The notes under the pieces: generated by a model
The model's input: the letters and a program-made list of their open reading frames with translations, nothing else
Databases searched by the model: none
Told to the model about the DNA's origin: nothing
Made by a program: the position numbers and the translations under genes
Part shown: positions 1 to 6,846 of the stretch, one piece after another
How positions within the stretch are numbered: the first letter of the stretch is position 1
Layout of the letters: every line of letters starts with the position of its first letter
Assembly (NCBI GenBank): GCA_035630195.1
Contig: DASQLD010000403.1
Span: 1-11,232 of the forward strand
Direction of reading: 5' to 3'
Source of the DNA: DASQDN01 sp035630195
GTDB taxonomy: Bacteria > Acidobacteriota > Terriglobia > Bryobacterales > Bryobacteraceae
DNA: 11,232 nt

Positions 1-1299
1 GCGGACGTGAATTACCTCAGCTCGTTCAATTTCCGGCAATCCTTCACCGACTCGTTCTACGAGGCGATCTTTTCTGAAGTGCATACTTCCGCCCACGTGT
101 CGAAGTACTGGGACTCCTTTTCCCTCGACATCGCCGCATGGCGAGTCGAGAACTTTCTGAGCACCGCCCCGAATGACAAGGTTTCCCTACGGCGAATGCC
201 TTCGCTCGAGTTTCGCAGCCGCGATCGCCAAATTACGGAGCGCGTCCTCCCAGTCTGGGTTTCTTTCGATAGCAGCGCATCCTTTATGCGGCGCAATGAG
301 CTGGGCATTTCGACAGCGCAGTTCGTAGATCGGCTGGACTTCGAGCCTCGCGTCACCACTGCGCTGCGTTGGAAGGACATTCATCTGATCCCGTCATTCT
401 CGATTCGCGAGACACACTACGGAAGCAGCCTAGGTATCAACCACCAATTCACCGGCGCTGCAGTCCAAAGAAGTTCGCGCGAGTTCTCAACCGAGCTCAT
501 CTTGCCCTCTCTCTCTCGGGTGTACAACGGAAAGCGCAAACACGTGATAGAGCCGCGCGCAGGCTACCGATACGTGACAGGCATTGACAACTTCCAGCAA
601 TTGATTCGTTTCGATGAGACGGAGTTGTTGTCGGATACGAACGAGCTCGAGGTCTCGCTGACAAATCGGATTCTTACGAAAGAGGCGGACGGGCGTGTCC
701 AGGAATCTGTCAGTTGGTCCGTCGCACATCGCCGGTACTTTAATCCGACGTTCGGCGGAGCAATCGTCGAGGGCGCCCGAAATGTCCTGCTCAGTTCCGC
801 GACATTAACTGGATATGCGTTCCTCGATCAGGCTCGTCACTATTCTCCGATATCCTCCGTGTTGCGGGTACGATCGTTTGCAGGCGTAGTGGTGCAGTGG
901 CATGCCGATTACGATCCTAAACGAGGACATGTCACCAATACCAGTCTGATTGGCGACAAGCGTTTCAAGAACAACATCTTCACCTCGATAGGCCATAATC
1001 AGGTTCGAAGTCACCCCGTGCTGAGTCCCAGCGCCAACCAGATCTACGGCAATGTGGGCTATGGTCTAGAGAATACGAAGGGGTTTAGCACGCGAGCTTA
1101 TGTTGTGTATGACTACAGGAAGGGGATCCTGCAACACATGCAGTCACAGTTTTCCTACAACACAGACTGTTGTGGCTACAGCATTCAATACCGCCGCTTC
1201 AACGTAGGTACTCGAAACGAGAACCAGTTTCGAGTAGCCTTCGCGATAGCAAACATCGGATCGTTTGGGACGCTAAGACGCCAAGAGCGCATGTTCTGA
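1..1299 (+). CDS. lptD: LPS-assembly protein LptD, C-terminal part (5' end outside window)
   Basis: LptD is the outer-membrane beta-barrel that, with LptE, inserts lipopolysaccharide into the outer leaflet. The reading frame is open from base 1 to the TGA at 1297-1299, so the gene enters from the left; the GTG at position 7 is an internal valine codon, not a start. About 432 residues are visible. They alternate polar and hydrophobic/aromatic residues as in barrel strands, and the N-terminal jellyroll is outside the window. The best marker is the adjacent cysteine pair in YNTDCCGYS (codons TGT TGT, 1168-1173), followed by a strand of the QYRRF type. This is the conserved C-terminal Cys-Cys of LptD that forms disulfides with N-terminal cysteines. 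The protein ends in a phenylalanine (RQERMF). The assignment rests on this motif and the barrel-like pattern. A generic outer-membrane porin is the alternative but would not explain the Cys pair. Confidence 0.85.
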   Translation, partial: ADVNYLSSFNFRQSFTDSFYEAIFSEVHTSAHVSKYWDSFSLDIAAWRVENFLSTAPNDKVSLRRMPSLEFRSRDRQITERVLPVWVSFDSSASFMRRNELGISTAQFVDRLDFEPRVTTALRWKDIHLIPSFSIRETHYGSSLGINHQFTGAAVQRSSREFSTELILPSLSRVYNGKRKHVIEPRAGYRYVTGIDNFQQLIRFDETELLSDTNELEVSLTNRILTKEADGRVQESVSWSVAHRRYFNPTFGGAIVEGARNVLLSSATLTGYAFLDQARHYSPISSVLRVRSFAGVVVQWHADYDPKRGHVTNTSLIGDKRFKNNIFTSIGHNQVRSHPVLSPSANQIYGNVGYGLENTKGFSTRAYVVYDYRKGILQHMQSQFSYNTDCCGYSIQYRRFNVGTRNENQFRVAFAIANIGSFGTLRRQERMF

Positions 1300-1323
1300 G
1301 GCAAATGGTGGCAAAATGGAGCG

Positions 1324-1668
1324 ATGGATGGCCAATTGCTACACGCGGCTGAGCAGCTTCGCAAGCGGTTGAAACTTCTCGATCCTCACGATCGGGACAG
1401 TCTCGTGTGGTTGCATGGCTATCTGACGAGCGTCATCCAGGATCTGGAATCCGGGTTGCCCGATCTGATGACCTCGCAGACATTGCTGGACACGTTGAAA
1501 GCTCGACTAGCTTCATTACCACTTGGAAGATTCGACGAACCAGATAGCCTCGACCTTCTGAATGACGAACTCGGCGATGCGCCAGTGCCGGCAAAACTTA
1601 ATCCCCGTCCGAAAGGACTGAGTGGGGGCGCGATCGTCCCGCTTCCGGACAACGAACTACCGTCGTAG
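1324..1668 (+). CDS. Small hypothetical protein downstream of lptD
   Basis: I do not recognise this 114-residue protein. The first ~65 residues look helical, with leucine-rich amphipathic stretches (LRKRLKLL, LVWLHGYL, LLDTLKARL). The last ~45 are proline- and acid-rich and probably disordered. There is no signal peptide, membrane segment or cysteine. It starts 24 bases after the lptD stop. A GGAG at 1318-1321 lies only two bases before the chosen ATG, closer than usual, so the start is not secure, but no better in-frame start lies upstream. Its stop is 5 bases from the zapA stop on the other strand. It could be co-transcribed with lptD. Support for a real gene is the open frame, its coupling distance to lptD, and the absence of a better frame in this stretch. 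Confidence 0.55.
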   Translation: MDGQLLHAAEQLRKRLKLLDPHDRDSLVWLHGYLTSVIQDLESGLPDLMTSQTLLDTLKARLASLPLGRFDEPDSLDLLNDELGDAPVPAKLNPRPKGLSGGAIVPLPDNELPS

Positions 1669-1673
1669 GCTGA

Positions 1674-1967
1674 CTACTTCTCCAGCACATCGTCGAGCAG
1701 TAGGGAGAACTCCCGGGATGTGTCTTCGACACGGCTGCGAAGCTGCTTGAATTCGCGCTCCAGAGTCAAGACACGATCCTGCAAGTGAAGACAAGCAAGC
1801 GTGGCGATACGTAGCGAGTCCATGTTGCCCGACCGGGCGATCGCTTGAGTCAATTCTTCTACTTCTGCGGCTGCTTTTTCGATATCTGAGGTATCGCCCG
1901 ACACCAGAAGGGTGAAGGTTTGGTTGAGGATGGACACGCGAACGGGACGTTTCTCGGGCGTGTCCAT
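1674..1967 (-). CDS. zapA: Cell division protein ZapA
   Basis: This 97-residue protein has the ZapA plan. An N-terminal alpha/beta head (residues ~8-55) contains VRVSILNQTFTL, a glycine turn and a helix with AAAEVEELTQAI. A C-terminal coiled coil (~58-97) follows, with LQDRVLTLEREFKQL. ZapA binds FtsZ in the cytoplasm and bundles protofilaments at the Z-ring. The length matches the family (about 100 residues). The ATG at 1965-1967 is 9 bases after the stop of the upstream coiled-coil gene, and no strong Shine-Dalgarno is visible, so translation probably depends on the upstream gene. In many bacteria 6S RNA (ssrS) follows zapA. Here the next gene is convergent, with 5 bases between stops, so there is no room for it. 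Confidence 0.88.
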   Translation of the reverse strand: MDTPEKRPVRVSILNQTFTLLVSGDTSDIEKAAAEVEELTQAIARSGNMDSLRIATLACLHLQDRVLTLEREFKQLRSRVEDTSREFSLLLDDVLEK

Positions 1968-1976
1968 CTCGGAGGG

Positions 1977-2228
1977 TTAACTGGCCAGTGTGTCCATCTG
2001 ACCCAGAAGCTTTTCGATGCGTCCGCGAACCTGCTTGCGTTCCGATTTCAATGCTTCCAGCTCTTCGGAAAGCCGGATGTTTTCGGCCTTCAATTCATCA
2101 GTCGCCTTCACGGCCGCATCTTTCTCCTGCCGCAATTGGGCAACAAGATCTACAGCTCGGAGAATGCGCTCCTCCAAATTCTGGAGCGCATCGGTATCTT
2201 CGATTCGGGTAGTCGTAGGGGTGGCCAT
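1977..2228 (-). CDS. ZapB-like coiled-coil cell division protein
   Basis: This 83-residue protein is almost entirely a predicted coiled coil. From residue ~14 on, leucines and valines recur with heptad spacing among charged residues (LQNLEERILRAV, LRQEKDAA, LSEELEALKSE, IEKLLGQMD). It has no signal, membrane segment or cysteine. Size and pattern resemble ZapB, a short coiled-coil protein that binds ZapA at the Z-ring, and zapA follows 9 bases downstream. Coiled coils resemble each other by composition, so the ZapB call relies mostly on the neighbour. It starts 22 bases after the rplT stop and ends in TAA, and has only a weak ribosome-binding site. Confidence 0.7.
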   Translation of the reverse strand: MATPTTTRIEDTDALQNLEERILRAVDLVAQLRQEKDAAVKATDELKAENIRLSEELEALKSERKQVRGRIEKLLGQMDTLAS

Positions 2229-2250
2229 ACTCAGTACCGCTTCCGATCAG

Positions 2251-2619
2251 CTATTGTACTTTCGCCGGAACGGCCGTTTTGGCCCGATCCACCAGGGAGC
2301 GGAAAGCAGCTTCGTCGCTGGCAGCAATCTCGGCCAAAACTTTGCGGTTCAGATCGATTCCGGCTTTCTTCAAGCCGTCCATGAACTTGCTGTATGAGAT
2401 CCCGGCAGTGCGGCAGGCGGCGTTGATGCGCACGATCCAGAGCGAGCGATAATCGCGCTTCTTGTGTTTACGGCCAATGTAGCCATGACGGAGCGAGCGT
2501 TCTACCGCTTCCTGAGCGGAGCGATACAGCTTGCTCTTTGTTAGAAAGAATCCTTGGGCTAGCGCCAGGGTTTTCTTACGATTTGCCCTGCGCTTAGTTC
2601 CTCTTTTTACTCTAGGCAC
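2251..2619 (-). CDS. rplT: 50S ribosomal protein L20
   Basis: L20 binds 23S rRNA early in large-subunit assembly. The 122-residue sequence shows the family features: the basic N-terminus PRVKRGTKRRANRKK, the segment GFFLTKSKLYRSAQEAVER (~24-42), and RDYRSLWIVRINAACR (~56-71) leading to SYSKFMDGLKKAGIDLNRK. It is slightly longer than the usual 117-119 residues because of a short C-terminal tail. The start is GTG (2617-2619), which gives the expected first residues MPRVK and is served by AAGGAG at 2625-2630 with a 5-base spacer. It lies 87 bases downstream of rpmI. In many bacteria L20 represses this operon post-transcriptionally; I see no clear leader structure that proves it here. Confidence 0.97.
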   Translation of the reverse strand: MPRVKRGTKRRANRKKTLALAQGFFLTKSKLYRSAQEAVERSLRHGYIGRKHKKRDYRSLWIVRINAACRTAGISYSKFMDGLKKAGIDLNRKVLAEIAASDEAAFRSLVDRAKTAVPAKVQ

Positions 2620-2624
2620 GTTTT

Positions 2625-2630
2625 CTCCTT
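2625..2630 (-). promoter_or_regulatory. Ribosome binding site of rplT (fixes the GTG start)
   Basis: On the minus strand AAGGAG is followed by AAAAC and then GTG. This near-consensus site at 5-base spacing supports GTG at 2617-2619 as the L20 start. The first residues read from it match the L20 family. Confidence 0.8.
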
Positions 2631-2706
2631 ATTTCAAAACGAGGCGAACAGGCACGTGCGAATGAGCCCGGCCGCACTCAATATCTAAAACGAAGCGGAC
2701 GCCGCC

Positions 2707-2901
2707 TTAGTAGGGCAGCATCTCCTTCAGCTTCGCTTGGTCGGCCGGATCGGCGACAACACTCTGGTTCAGCTTACGTTTACGCGAGCGCGCTTTCGAG
2801 GTTAGAATGTGACGGCCAAACGCATGATTACGAACAATCTTGCCCGTGCCGGTCTTCTTAAACCTTTTGGACGCACCCTTATGTGTCTTTAACTTAGGCA
2901 T
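2707..2901 (-). CDS. rpmI: 50S ribosomal protein L35
   Basis: L35 is a small basic protein of the large ribosomal subunit. The 64 residues match the family length and pattern: MPKLKTHKGASKRFKKTGTGK at the start, then RNHAFGRHILTSKARSRKRKL, and the usual C-terminus LKEMLPY. The ATG is at 2899-2901, with only a weak GGAAAG-like site upstream. rplT follows 87 bases downstream. The usual upstream partner infC is missing; instead the phosphodiesterase gene ends 53 bases upstream in the same orientation. Confidence 0.97.
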   Translation of the reverse strand: MPKLKTHKGASKRFKKTGTGKIVRNHAFGRHILTSKARSRKRKLNQSVVADPADQAKLKEMLPY

Positions 2902-2935
2902 TGTTTCGGACTTTCCGAGGGGATTAACGAACCTT

Positions 2936-2947
2936 TTCAGTGTAGCA
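2936..2947 (-). promoter_or_regulatory. Candidate extended -10 promoter for rpmI-rplT
   Basis: In the 53-base gap upstream of rpmI the minus strand reads TGCTACACT, an extended -10 (TG-n-TACACT, hexamer at 2939-2944). The leader to the rpmI ATG would be about 30 bases. No good -35 hexamer lies at the right distance, which extended -10 promoters can tolerate. This is a weak, pattern-only call. The ribosomal genes may instead be read through from the isc operon. Confidence 0.3.
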
Positions 2948-2954
2948 CGGACGC

Positions 2955-4253
2955 TTATTGGAGAGCTTCCGTCAGCACACGACCCTGCATGTTCTTCATA
3001 TCCAAGCCTAATAGGCGCGCGATTGTAGGCGCTACGTCCAGATTACGAACCGAACCCAAGCGGGTTCCACCCTTAATCCCGGCTCCCCAGGCGACAAAAA
3101 CTGCGTTCATGTCGGGATCCGTGTTCACGTACCCGTGCGCTCCGGGCGTCGATCCGGCCGGGACATTGGTCACGGTCTCGCCCTTCACAGCACCCCCGAA
3201 CGAATAGCCATCTTCGGCGAGCAGGACCATATCGGCCATACGGTCATTCGGCGGAGGAAAGCCATGCTGCTCGAAGCCGGACGGCTCGATGACCGCTTTT
3301 ACGCCCGCGATGCCGGCTAGCTCGGAGCGAAGTTTAGGTGCGAGCTCGGCCTTTTTTGCCGATCTGGTGATGTACACCATTGCGCTGCCGCCTTCCGGGA
3401 TCACCCAAACATCCTCCTGAAAACCTTTGACAGCGAGAAAAGCGTTGGCCTGGATTACCTTGTCATAGGTCTTGAACCCGTGATCGGAGACGATGATGAT
3501 GGTTGCGCGATCGCCCACAGTGTCGACGATCTGCTTTACTCGGGCGTCGGCAAGGGCTAGTGCGGTCCGACCACCTAGGCTGCGCGCGCCGTAGCGATGC
3601 TGGGAACTGTCCGTCGCAAGCAGGTGGAATAGCATCAGATTCGGCTTGTGTTTTTGCAGGATATGGACGGCAGCCTGGGTCCAGATTTCGTCGCGGAGAA
3701 CGATGTCCGCCTTTGCAAAATCGCGAATTTCAGCCTCCGTGACGAGACCTGCTGCGATCATCTCCCGCGGGACGGCATCGGTGGGTAGGGGCCGTTCGGC
3801 AAATGACCATGTGATTGTCTTTGCCTGGTGAATCGCTACCCAATCGATCTCGGCTGTGGTCAACCCGGCCTCATGAGCCAAGTCGTAAACGGTTGGGGCC
3901 AGGACCAGGTTTTCTTTCGCGACCCATGGTTCCACTTTAAGTGGCTTGCCTTCACCTTGGCGAACAGGCATCCCGTTGTATAGCAATCCGTGGCGGGCCG
4001 GCGTGACACCGGTCACCATGGAAGTGTGATTCGGCCACGTCACCGAGGGATTAACGGTCTGCATACTATCGGCGGCGGCGCCTTCCCGTGCAAGACGACG
4101 GATGGTGGGCAGCGGAAGGCCGGGGTCATTGAGCGCGTATGCCGGGAAACCATCAATGCTGATGAGGATAACCTGACGACTTTTTCGTGCCTGCCCAGCT
4201 AAGGGACTGGCAGCCGCTAATGCCAGGGTAGAGACAAACCGACGCCGAAGCAT
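2955..4253 (-). CDS. Secreted alkaline-phosphatase-superfamily phosphodiesterase / nucleotide pyrophosphatase
   Basis: This 432-residue protein belongs to the type I phosphodiesterase/nucleotide pyrophosphatase branch (NPP, PF01663-like) of the alkaline phosphatase superfamily. The expected two-zinc active site is visible in order: D34 in ISIDG, nucleophile T72 in SVTWPNH, D215 and H219 in TDSSQHR, D257-H258 in SDHGF, and H373 in PGAHGY. The N-terminus MLRRRFVSTLALAAASPLAG is a signal peptide. Its RRRFV before a short hydrophobic stretch suggests Tat export, with cleavage near AGQA (residues ~19-22), so the enzyme probably acts in the periplasm or outside. The substrate cannot be read from sequence; nucleotide pyrophosphates, phosphodiesters or phospholipid head groups are possible. 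Its ATG overlaps the iscX stop by one base (TAATG), so it is translationally coupled to the Fe-S operon, an unusual position. Confidence 0.88.
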   Translation of the reverse strand: MLRRRFVSTLALAAASPLAGQARKSRQVILISIDGFPAYALNDPGLPLPTIRRLAREGAAADSMQTVNPSVTWPNHTSMVTGVTPARHGLLYNGMPVRQGEGKPLKVEPWVAKENLVLAPTVYDLAHEAGLTTAEIDWVAIHQAKTITWSFAERPLPTDAVPREMIAAGLVTEAEIRDFAKADIVLRDEIWTQAAVHILQKHKPNLMLFHLLATDSSQHRYGARSLGGRTALALADARVKQIVDTVGDRATIIIVSDHGFKTYDKVIQANAFLAVKGFQEDVWVIPEGGSAMVYITRSAKKAELAPKLRSELAGIAGVKAVIEPSGFEQHGFPPPNDRMADMVLLAEDGYSFGGAVKGETVTNVPAGSTPGAHGYVNTDPDMNAVFVAWGAGIKGGTRLGSVRNLDVAPTIARLLGLDMKNMQGRVLTEALQ

Positions 4254-4456
4254 TACTGGTTATCTTTCCATTCCTCGTACCAAGCCATTTGAATGGCCTC
4301 GAGTTTCCCTTCGGTCGATTTCGCAGGATCTCCCGTGAATCCTTTCAGCTCGGTGACGTGCTTATGAAGATCGGTAAAGCGCACGGTCAGCGGATCGATG
4401 TCAGGAAACTTCTCGTTCAACTCAATCCCGATATCTTCGGCATCTTCCCAGGTCAT
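4253..4456 (-). CDS. iscX: Fe-S assembly protein IscX (YfhJ)
   Basis: IscX is a small acidic cytoplasmic protein that binds IscS and iron and modulates sulfur transfer during cluster assembly. The 67 residues match the family in length and pattern: MTWEDAEDIG near the start, the signature FPDIDPLTVRFTDLH (~17-31), and the end LEAIQMAWYEEW. Many acidic residues (DAED, DIDP, EEWKD) fit its proposed iron-binding face. The ATG overlaps the hscA TGA as ATGA (4453-4456), so the two are coupled. No ferredoxin gene lies between hscA and iscX, unlike the Escherichia coli operon. Confidence 0.95.
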   Translation of the reverse strand: MTWEDAEDIGIELNEKFPDIDPLTVRFTDLHKHVTELKGFTGDPAKSTEGKLEAIQMAWYEEWKDNQ

Positions 4457-6306
4457 TCGATCTTGGTGCCTTTCAACGCGCCGCGCACGGCGGTATTCAT
4501 CATATTCTCGGCCAGCTTGATGGTAGCGGCGTTGAGATTGTCAATGTGGTCGCGAATTAGGGTGTGATCGTCAGAGTTGTAGGCGACCAGCAGCTTGTTT
4601 ATCGCGATGTCTATGTTCTGCCGTTCTTCTTCGCTGAGACTGAACCACGCGTCGTTGGCTTTCGCCTTCTCGGTTGCCGCCAGGATCGAGTCGGCCTCAA
4701 CACGAGCCTCCCGCACCTGCCGTTCGCGGAAATCGTCTTCCGCGCGCTCGTAGGACTCGCGGATCATCGCCTCAACCTGTTCGTCGCTCAATCCGTAAGA
4801 AGGCTTCACGTCGACGCTTTGTTCTTTCCCCGTACGCACGTCTTTTGCGGTGACGTTGAGAATTCCGTTGGCATCGATCAGAAATCTAACTTCAACACGC
4901 GCCATACCGGCCGGGACCGGGTCGATATCCTTCAGGTCGAACCTAGCGAGGCTGCGGCAGTCCTTCACCAGTTCCCGTTCTCCTTGGACGACGTGAATCA
5001 GGACATTGCGCTGCCCGTCAACTGCGGTGGTGAATTGCTCCGTGGCACTCGCTGGAATGGTTGAGTTGCGATGCACAAGCTTAGAGACAACGCCGCCCAT
5101 CGTCTCGATCCCCAGTGATAAAGGTGTCACATCGAGCAACAGCGTGTCGGTCACGTCTCCCGATAAAATTCCGGCTTGCACCGCTGCGCCTACTGCTACC
5201 ACTTCATCAGGGTTCAGTTCGGTATGCGGCCTCGCTCGAAACAAGTTCTCGACAGCTCTGCGAACGAGCGGTATCCGCGTTGAACCACCAACCAGGACAA
5301 CTTCAGCGATGTCGGCCACGTCAACACCGGCGTCCTTCAAACACTCGCGGCAGGGAGCCAGAGTGCGGTCGATGATCGGCGTGATGAGCTGTTCAAAAAG
5401 GTCCCGTGGCAATTCTCTACGGTAGTGTCTGCCTCGATATTCAAGATCGATGAACGCCGCCGGCATAAACGACAGCTCTTCTTTGGCTCGAATTACCGCC
5501 CGGCGCAATAGTTGGAACAATTCCGAGTTTCTGGCTATATCTTCCGACCACTCCGAACCGATATCTTCGAGCGCGACGCGGATAAGCAAGTCATCGATAT
5601 CGTCTCCGCCCAGGCGTGTGTCTCCTCGAGTCGCGAGCACTTCAAAGATGCCCTCGTGAAGCTTGAGAATCGAGATATCGAATGTTCCGCCACCGAAGTC
5701 GTAAACGGCTACGATGCCTTCCTTACGTTTGTCGAGCCCGTATGCAAGCGATGCCGCGGTCGGCTCATTCACCAGGCGTAATACTTCCAGACCCGCGATA
5801 CGGCCGGCATCTTTCGTCGCTTGTCGCTGCGCATCATTGAAGTAGGCCGGAACGGTGATAACGGCTTGCGTTACCTCCTGCCCCAGGTACAATTCGGCAT
5901 TGGCCTTTAGGTGCTTCAAGACCTCGGCAGCGATCTGGGGCGGCGTCAATATGCGGTCGGCTACCCGTAGTTGCAAGACGGACTCCGAACCTTCCGCAAT
6001 CTGAAAGGGAATTGAGCTAAGTTCATCCTGAACGTCAGCCGATCCACGACCCATCAGGCGTTTCGTGGAATATACGGTCCGATCGGCATGCGTCAACAGC
6101 GCATCCCGAGCAAACGCCCCAACCAATACTTCTCCGGATTCGGTTATGGATACTACAGATGGAACGATCTTCGAGCCATCGGGCCCTGCGATTACCTCTG
6201 GTTGTCCCGTCGGACCCATGACCGCGACCAGGCTGTTGGTGGTCCCGAGATCAATGCCCACGACGGGGCTCTTCTGTTCACCGAAATCAATCTGAAATGT
6301 CGACAT
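4453..6306 (-). CDS. hscA: Fe-S assembly Hsp70 chaperone HscA
   Basis: HscA is the specialised Hsp70 that, with HscB, uses ATP to promote cluster release from IscU. The 617 residues equal the Escherichia coli HscA length (616). The ATPase domain shows GIDLGTTNS (~17-25), VPAYFNDAQRQATKDAG (~152-168), NEPTAASLAYG (~180-190), DFGGGTFD (~203-210) and VGGSTRIP (~339-346). The linker DVTPLSLGIE (~392-401) leads to the beta-sandwich and helical lid. The C-terminus ends at ...RGALKGTKIE, without the long acidic EEVD-like tail of DnaK. Length, linker and position between hscB and iscX separate it from DnaK. The ATG is at 6304-6306, 6 bases after the hscB stop; a GGAG-type site is not obvious. The gene ends in TGA overlapping the iscX ATG. 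Confidence 0.96.
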   Translation of the reverse strand: MSTFQIDFGEQKSPVVGIDLGTTNSLVAVMGPTGQPEVIAGPDGSKIVPSVVSITESGEVLVGAFARDALLTHADRTVYSTKRLMGRGSADVQDELSSIPFQIAEGSESVLQLRVADRILTPPQIAAEVLKHLKANAELYLGQEVTQAVITVPAYFNDAQRQATKDAGRIAGLEVLRLVNEPTAASLAYGLDKRKEGIVAVYDFGGGTFDISILKLHEGIFEVLATRGDTRLGGDDIDDLLIRVALEDIGSEWSEDIARNSELFQLLRRAVIRAKEELSFMPAAFIDLEYRGRHYRRELPRDLFEQLITPIIDRTLAPCRECLKDAGVDVADIAEVVLVGGSTRIPLVRRAVENLFRARPHTELNPDEVVAVGAAVQAGILSGDVTDTLLLDVTPLSLGIETMGGVVSKLVHRNSTIPASATEQFTTAVDGQRNVLIHVVQGERELVKDCRSLARFDLKDIDPVPAGMARVEVRFLIDANGILNVTAKDVRTGKEQSVDVKPSYGLSDEQVEAMIRESYERAEDDFRERQVREARVEADSILAATEKAKANDAWFSLSEEERQNIDIAINKLLVAYNSDDHTLIRDHIDNLNAATIKLAENMMNTAVRGALKGTKIE

Positions 6307-6312
6307 TGCGCT

Positions 6313-6846
6313 TCAGGCGAGCGCTTTTTCAACGTCTCGCACGAGATTCTGTATGTACCGGCGACGGTTTAGTACGCTCCGTATGGACTGCAGAACGTTA
6401 CGATCTTCTGTCGCATCGTATCTCTCGAAAAGGCTCGCCAGTTCCTCATCCGTCTCATCCTGCATGCGGCGGAACTTGGCGCCAGCATCTTCCAGCTCAG
6501 CTCGATCCGGCGTCTCCTCGAGTAGCATGTTCAACTCGAACACCTCTTCGAGAAGTTCCGGCGGAACGTCCTTTGATCTCTGTTCCCCGATATCGAACCC
6601 AGCCTGGGAAAGCATGTACTCCGCCCTTTGAATCGGATCTCGCAAGATGCGATAGCCGTCATTCAGTAGGGCAGTCTTGTCAAGCGCGTCCTGTTGCTCG
6701 GCGATGCTGCTCCGCACGAAACGATCGGGATGAAACTGGCGGCTTAGCGAATAAAAACGGGATTGCAGATCCAATACGTCAAGCGTTAACCGGCGCGGCA
6801 AACCGAAGAGGCTGAAGTAGTCCTGCGAGGAGGATACGCCCGGCAT
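6313..6846 (-). CDS. hscB: Fe-S assembly J-domain co-chaperone HscB
   Basis: HscB is the J-protein that brings IscU to HscA and stimulates its ATPase. The 177 residues show an N-terminal J domain with DYFSLFGLP (~9-17) and the catalytic HPD tripeptide (H39-P40-D41) in SRQFHPDRF. A C-terminal three-helix domain follows, starting near QRAEYMLSQAGFDI and including LLEEVFELNMLLEE, the surface that binds IscU. It lacks the N-terminal zinc-binding cysteines found in mitochondrial HSCB. Length is close to the Escherichia coli protein (171). The ATG (6844-6846) overlaps the iscA TAA by one base (TAATG), and hscA follows 6 bases later, so all three are probably co-translated. Confidence 0.95.
   Translation of the reverse strand: MPGVSSSQDYFSLFGLPRRLTLDVLDLQSRFYSLSRQFHPDRFVRSSIAEQQDALDKTALLNDGYRILRDPIQRAEYMLSQAGFDIGEQRSKDVPPELLEEVFELNMLLEETPDRAELEDAGAKFRRMQDETDEELASLFERYDATEDRNVLQSIRSVLNRRRYIQNLVRDVEKALA

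Noticed and set aside
1669..1673. 6S RNA (ssrS), often found after zapA
   Set aside because: Only 5 bases separate the zapA stop from the convergent gene, so there is no room.
1920..2384. Plus-strand open frame (154 codons) across zapA, the zapB-like gene and rplT
   Set aside because: It crosses three well-supported minus-strand genes and their junctions and has no recognisable product.
2640..2700. Hairpin-like sequence between rpmI and rplT (GTGCG...CGCAC)
   Set aside because: Only five pairs with a 12-base loop and no T-run; too weak to call an attenuator or terminator.
4564..5064. Plus-strand open frame (166 codons) opposite hscA
   Set aside because: Antisense to intact HscA sequence with clear motifs; no independent coding evidence.
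6297..6815. Plus-strand open frame (172 codons) opposite hscB
   Set aside because: HscB on the minus strand shows the HPD motif and correct length; the plus frame is Arg/Pro-rich shadow sequence.
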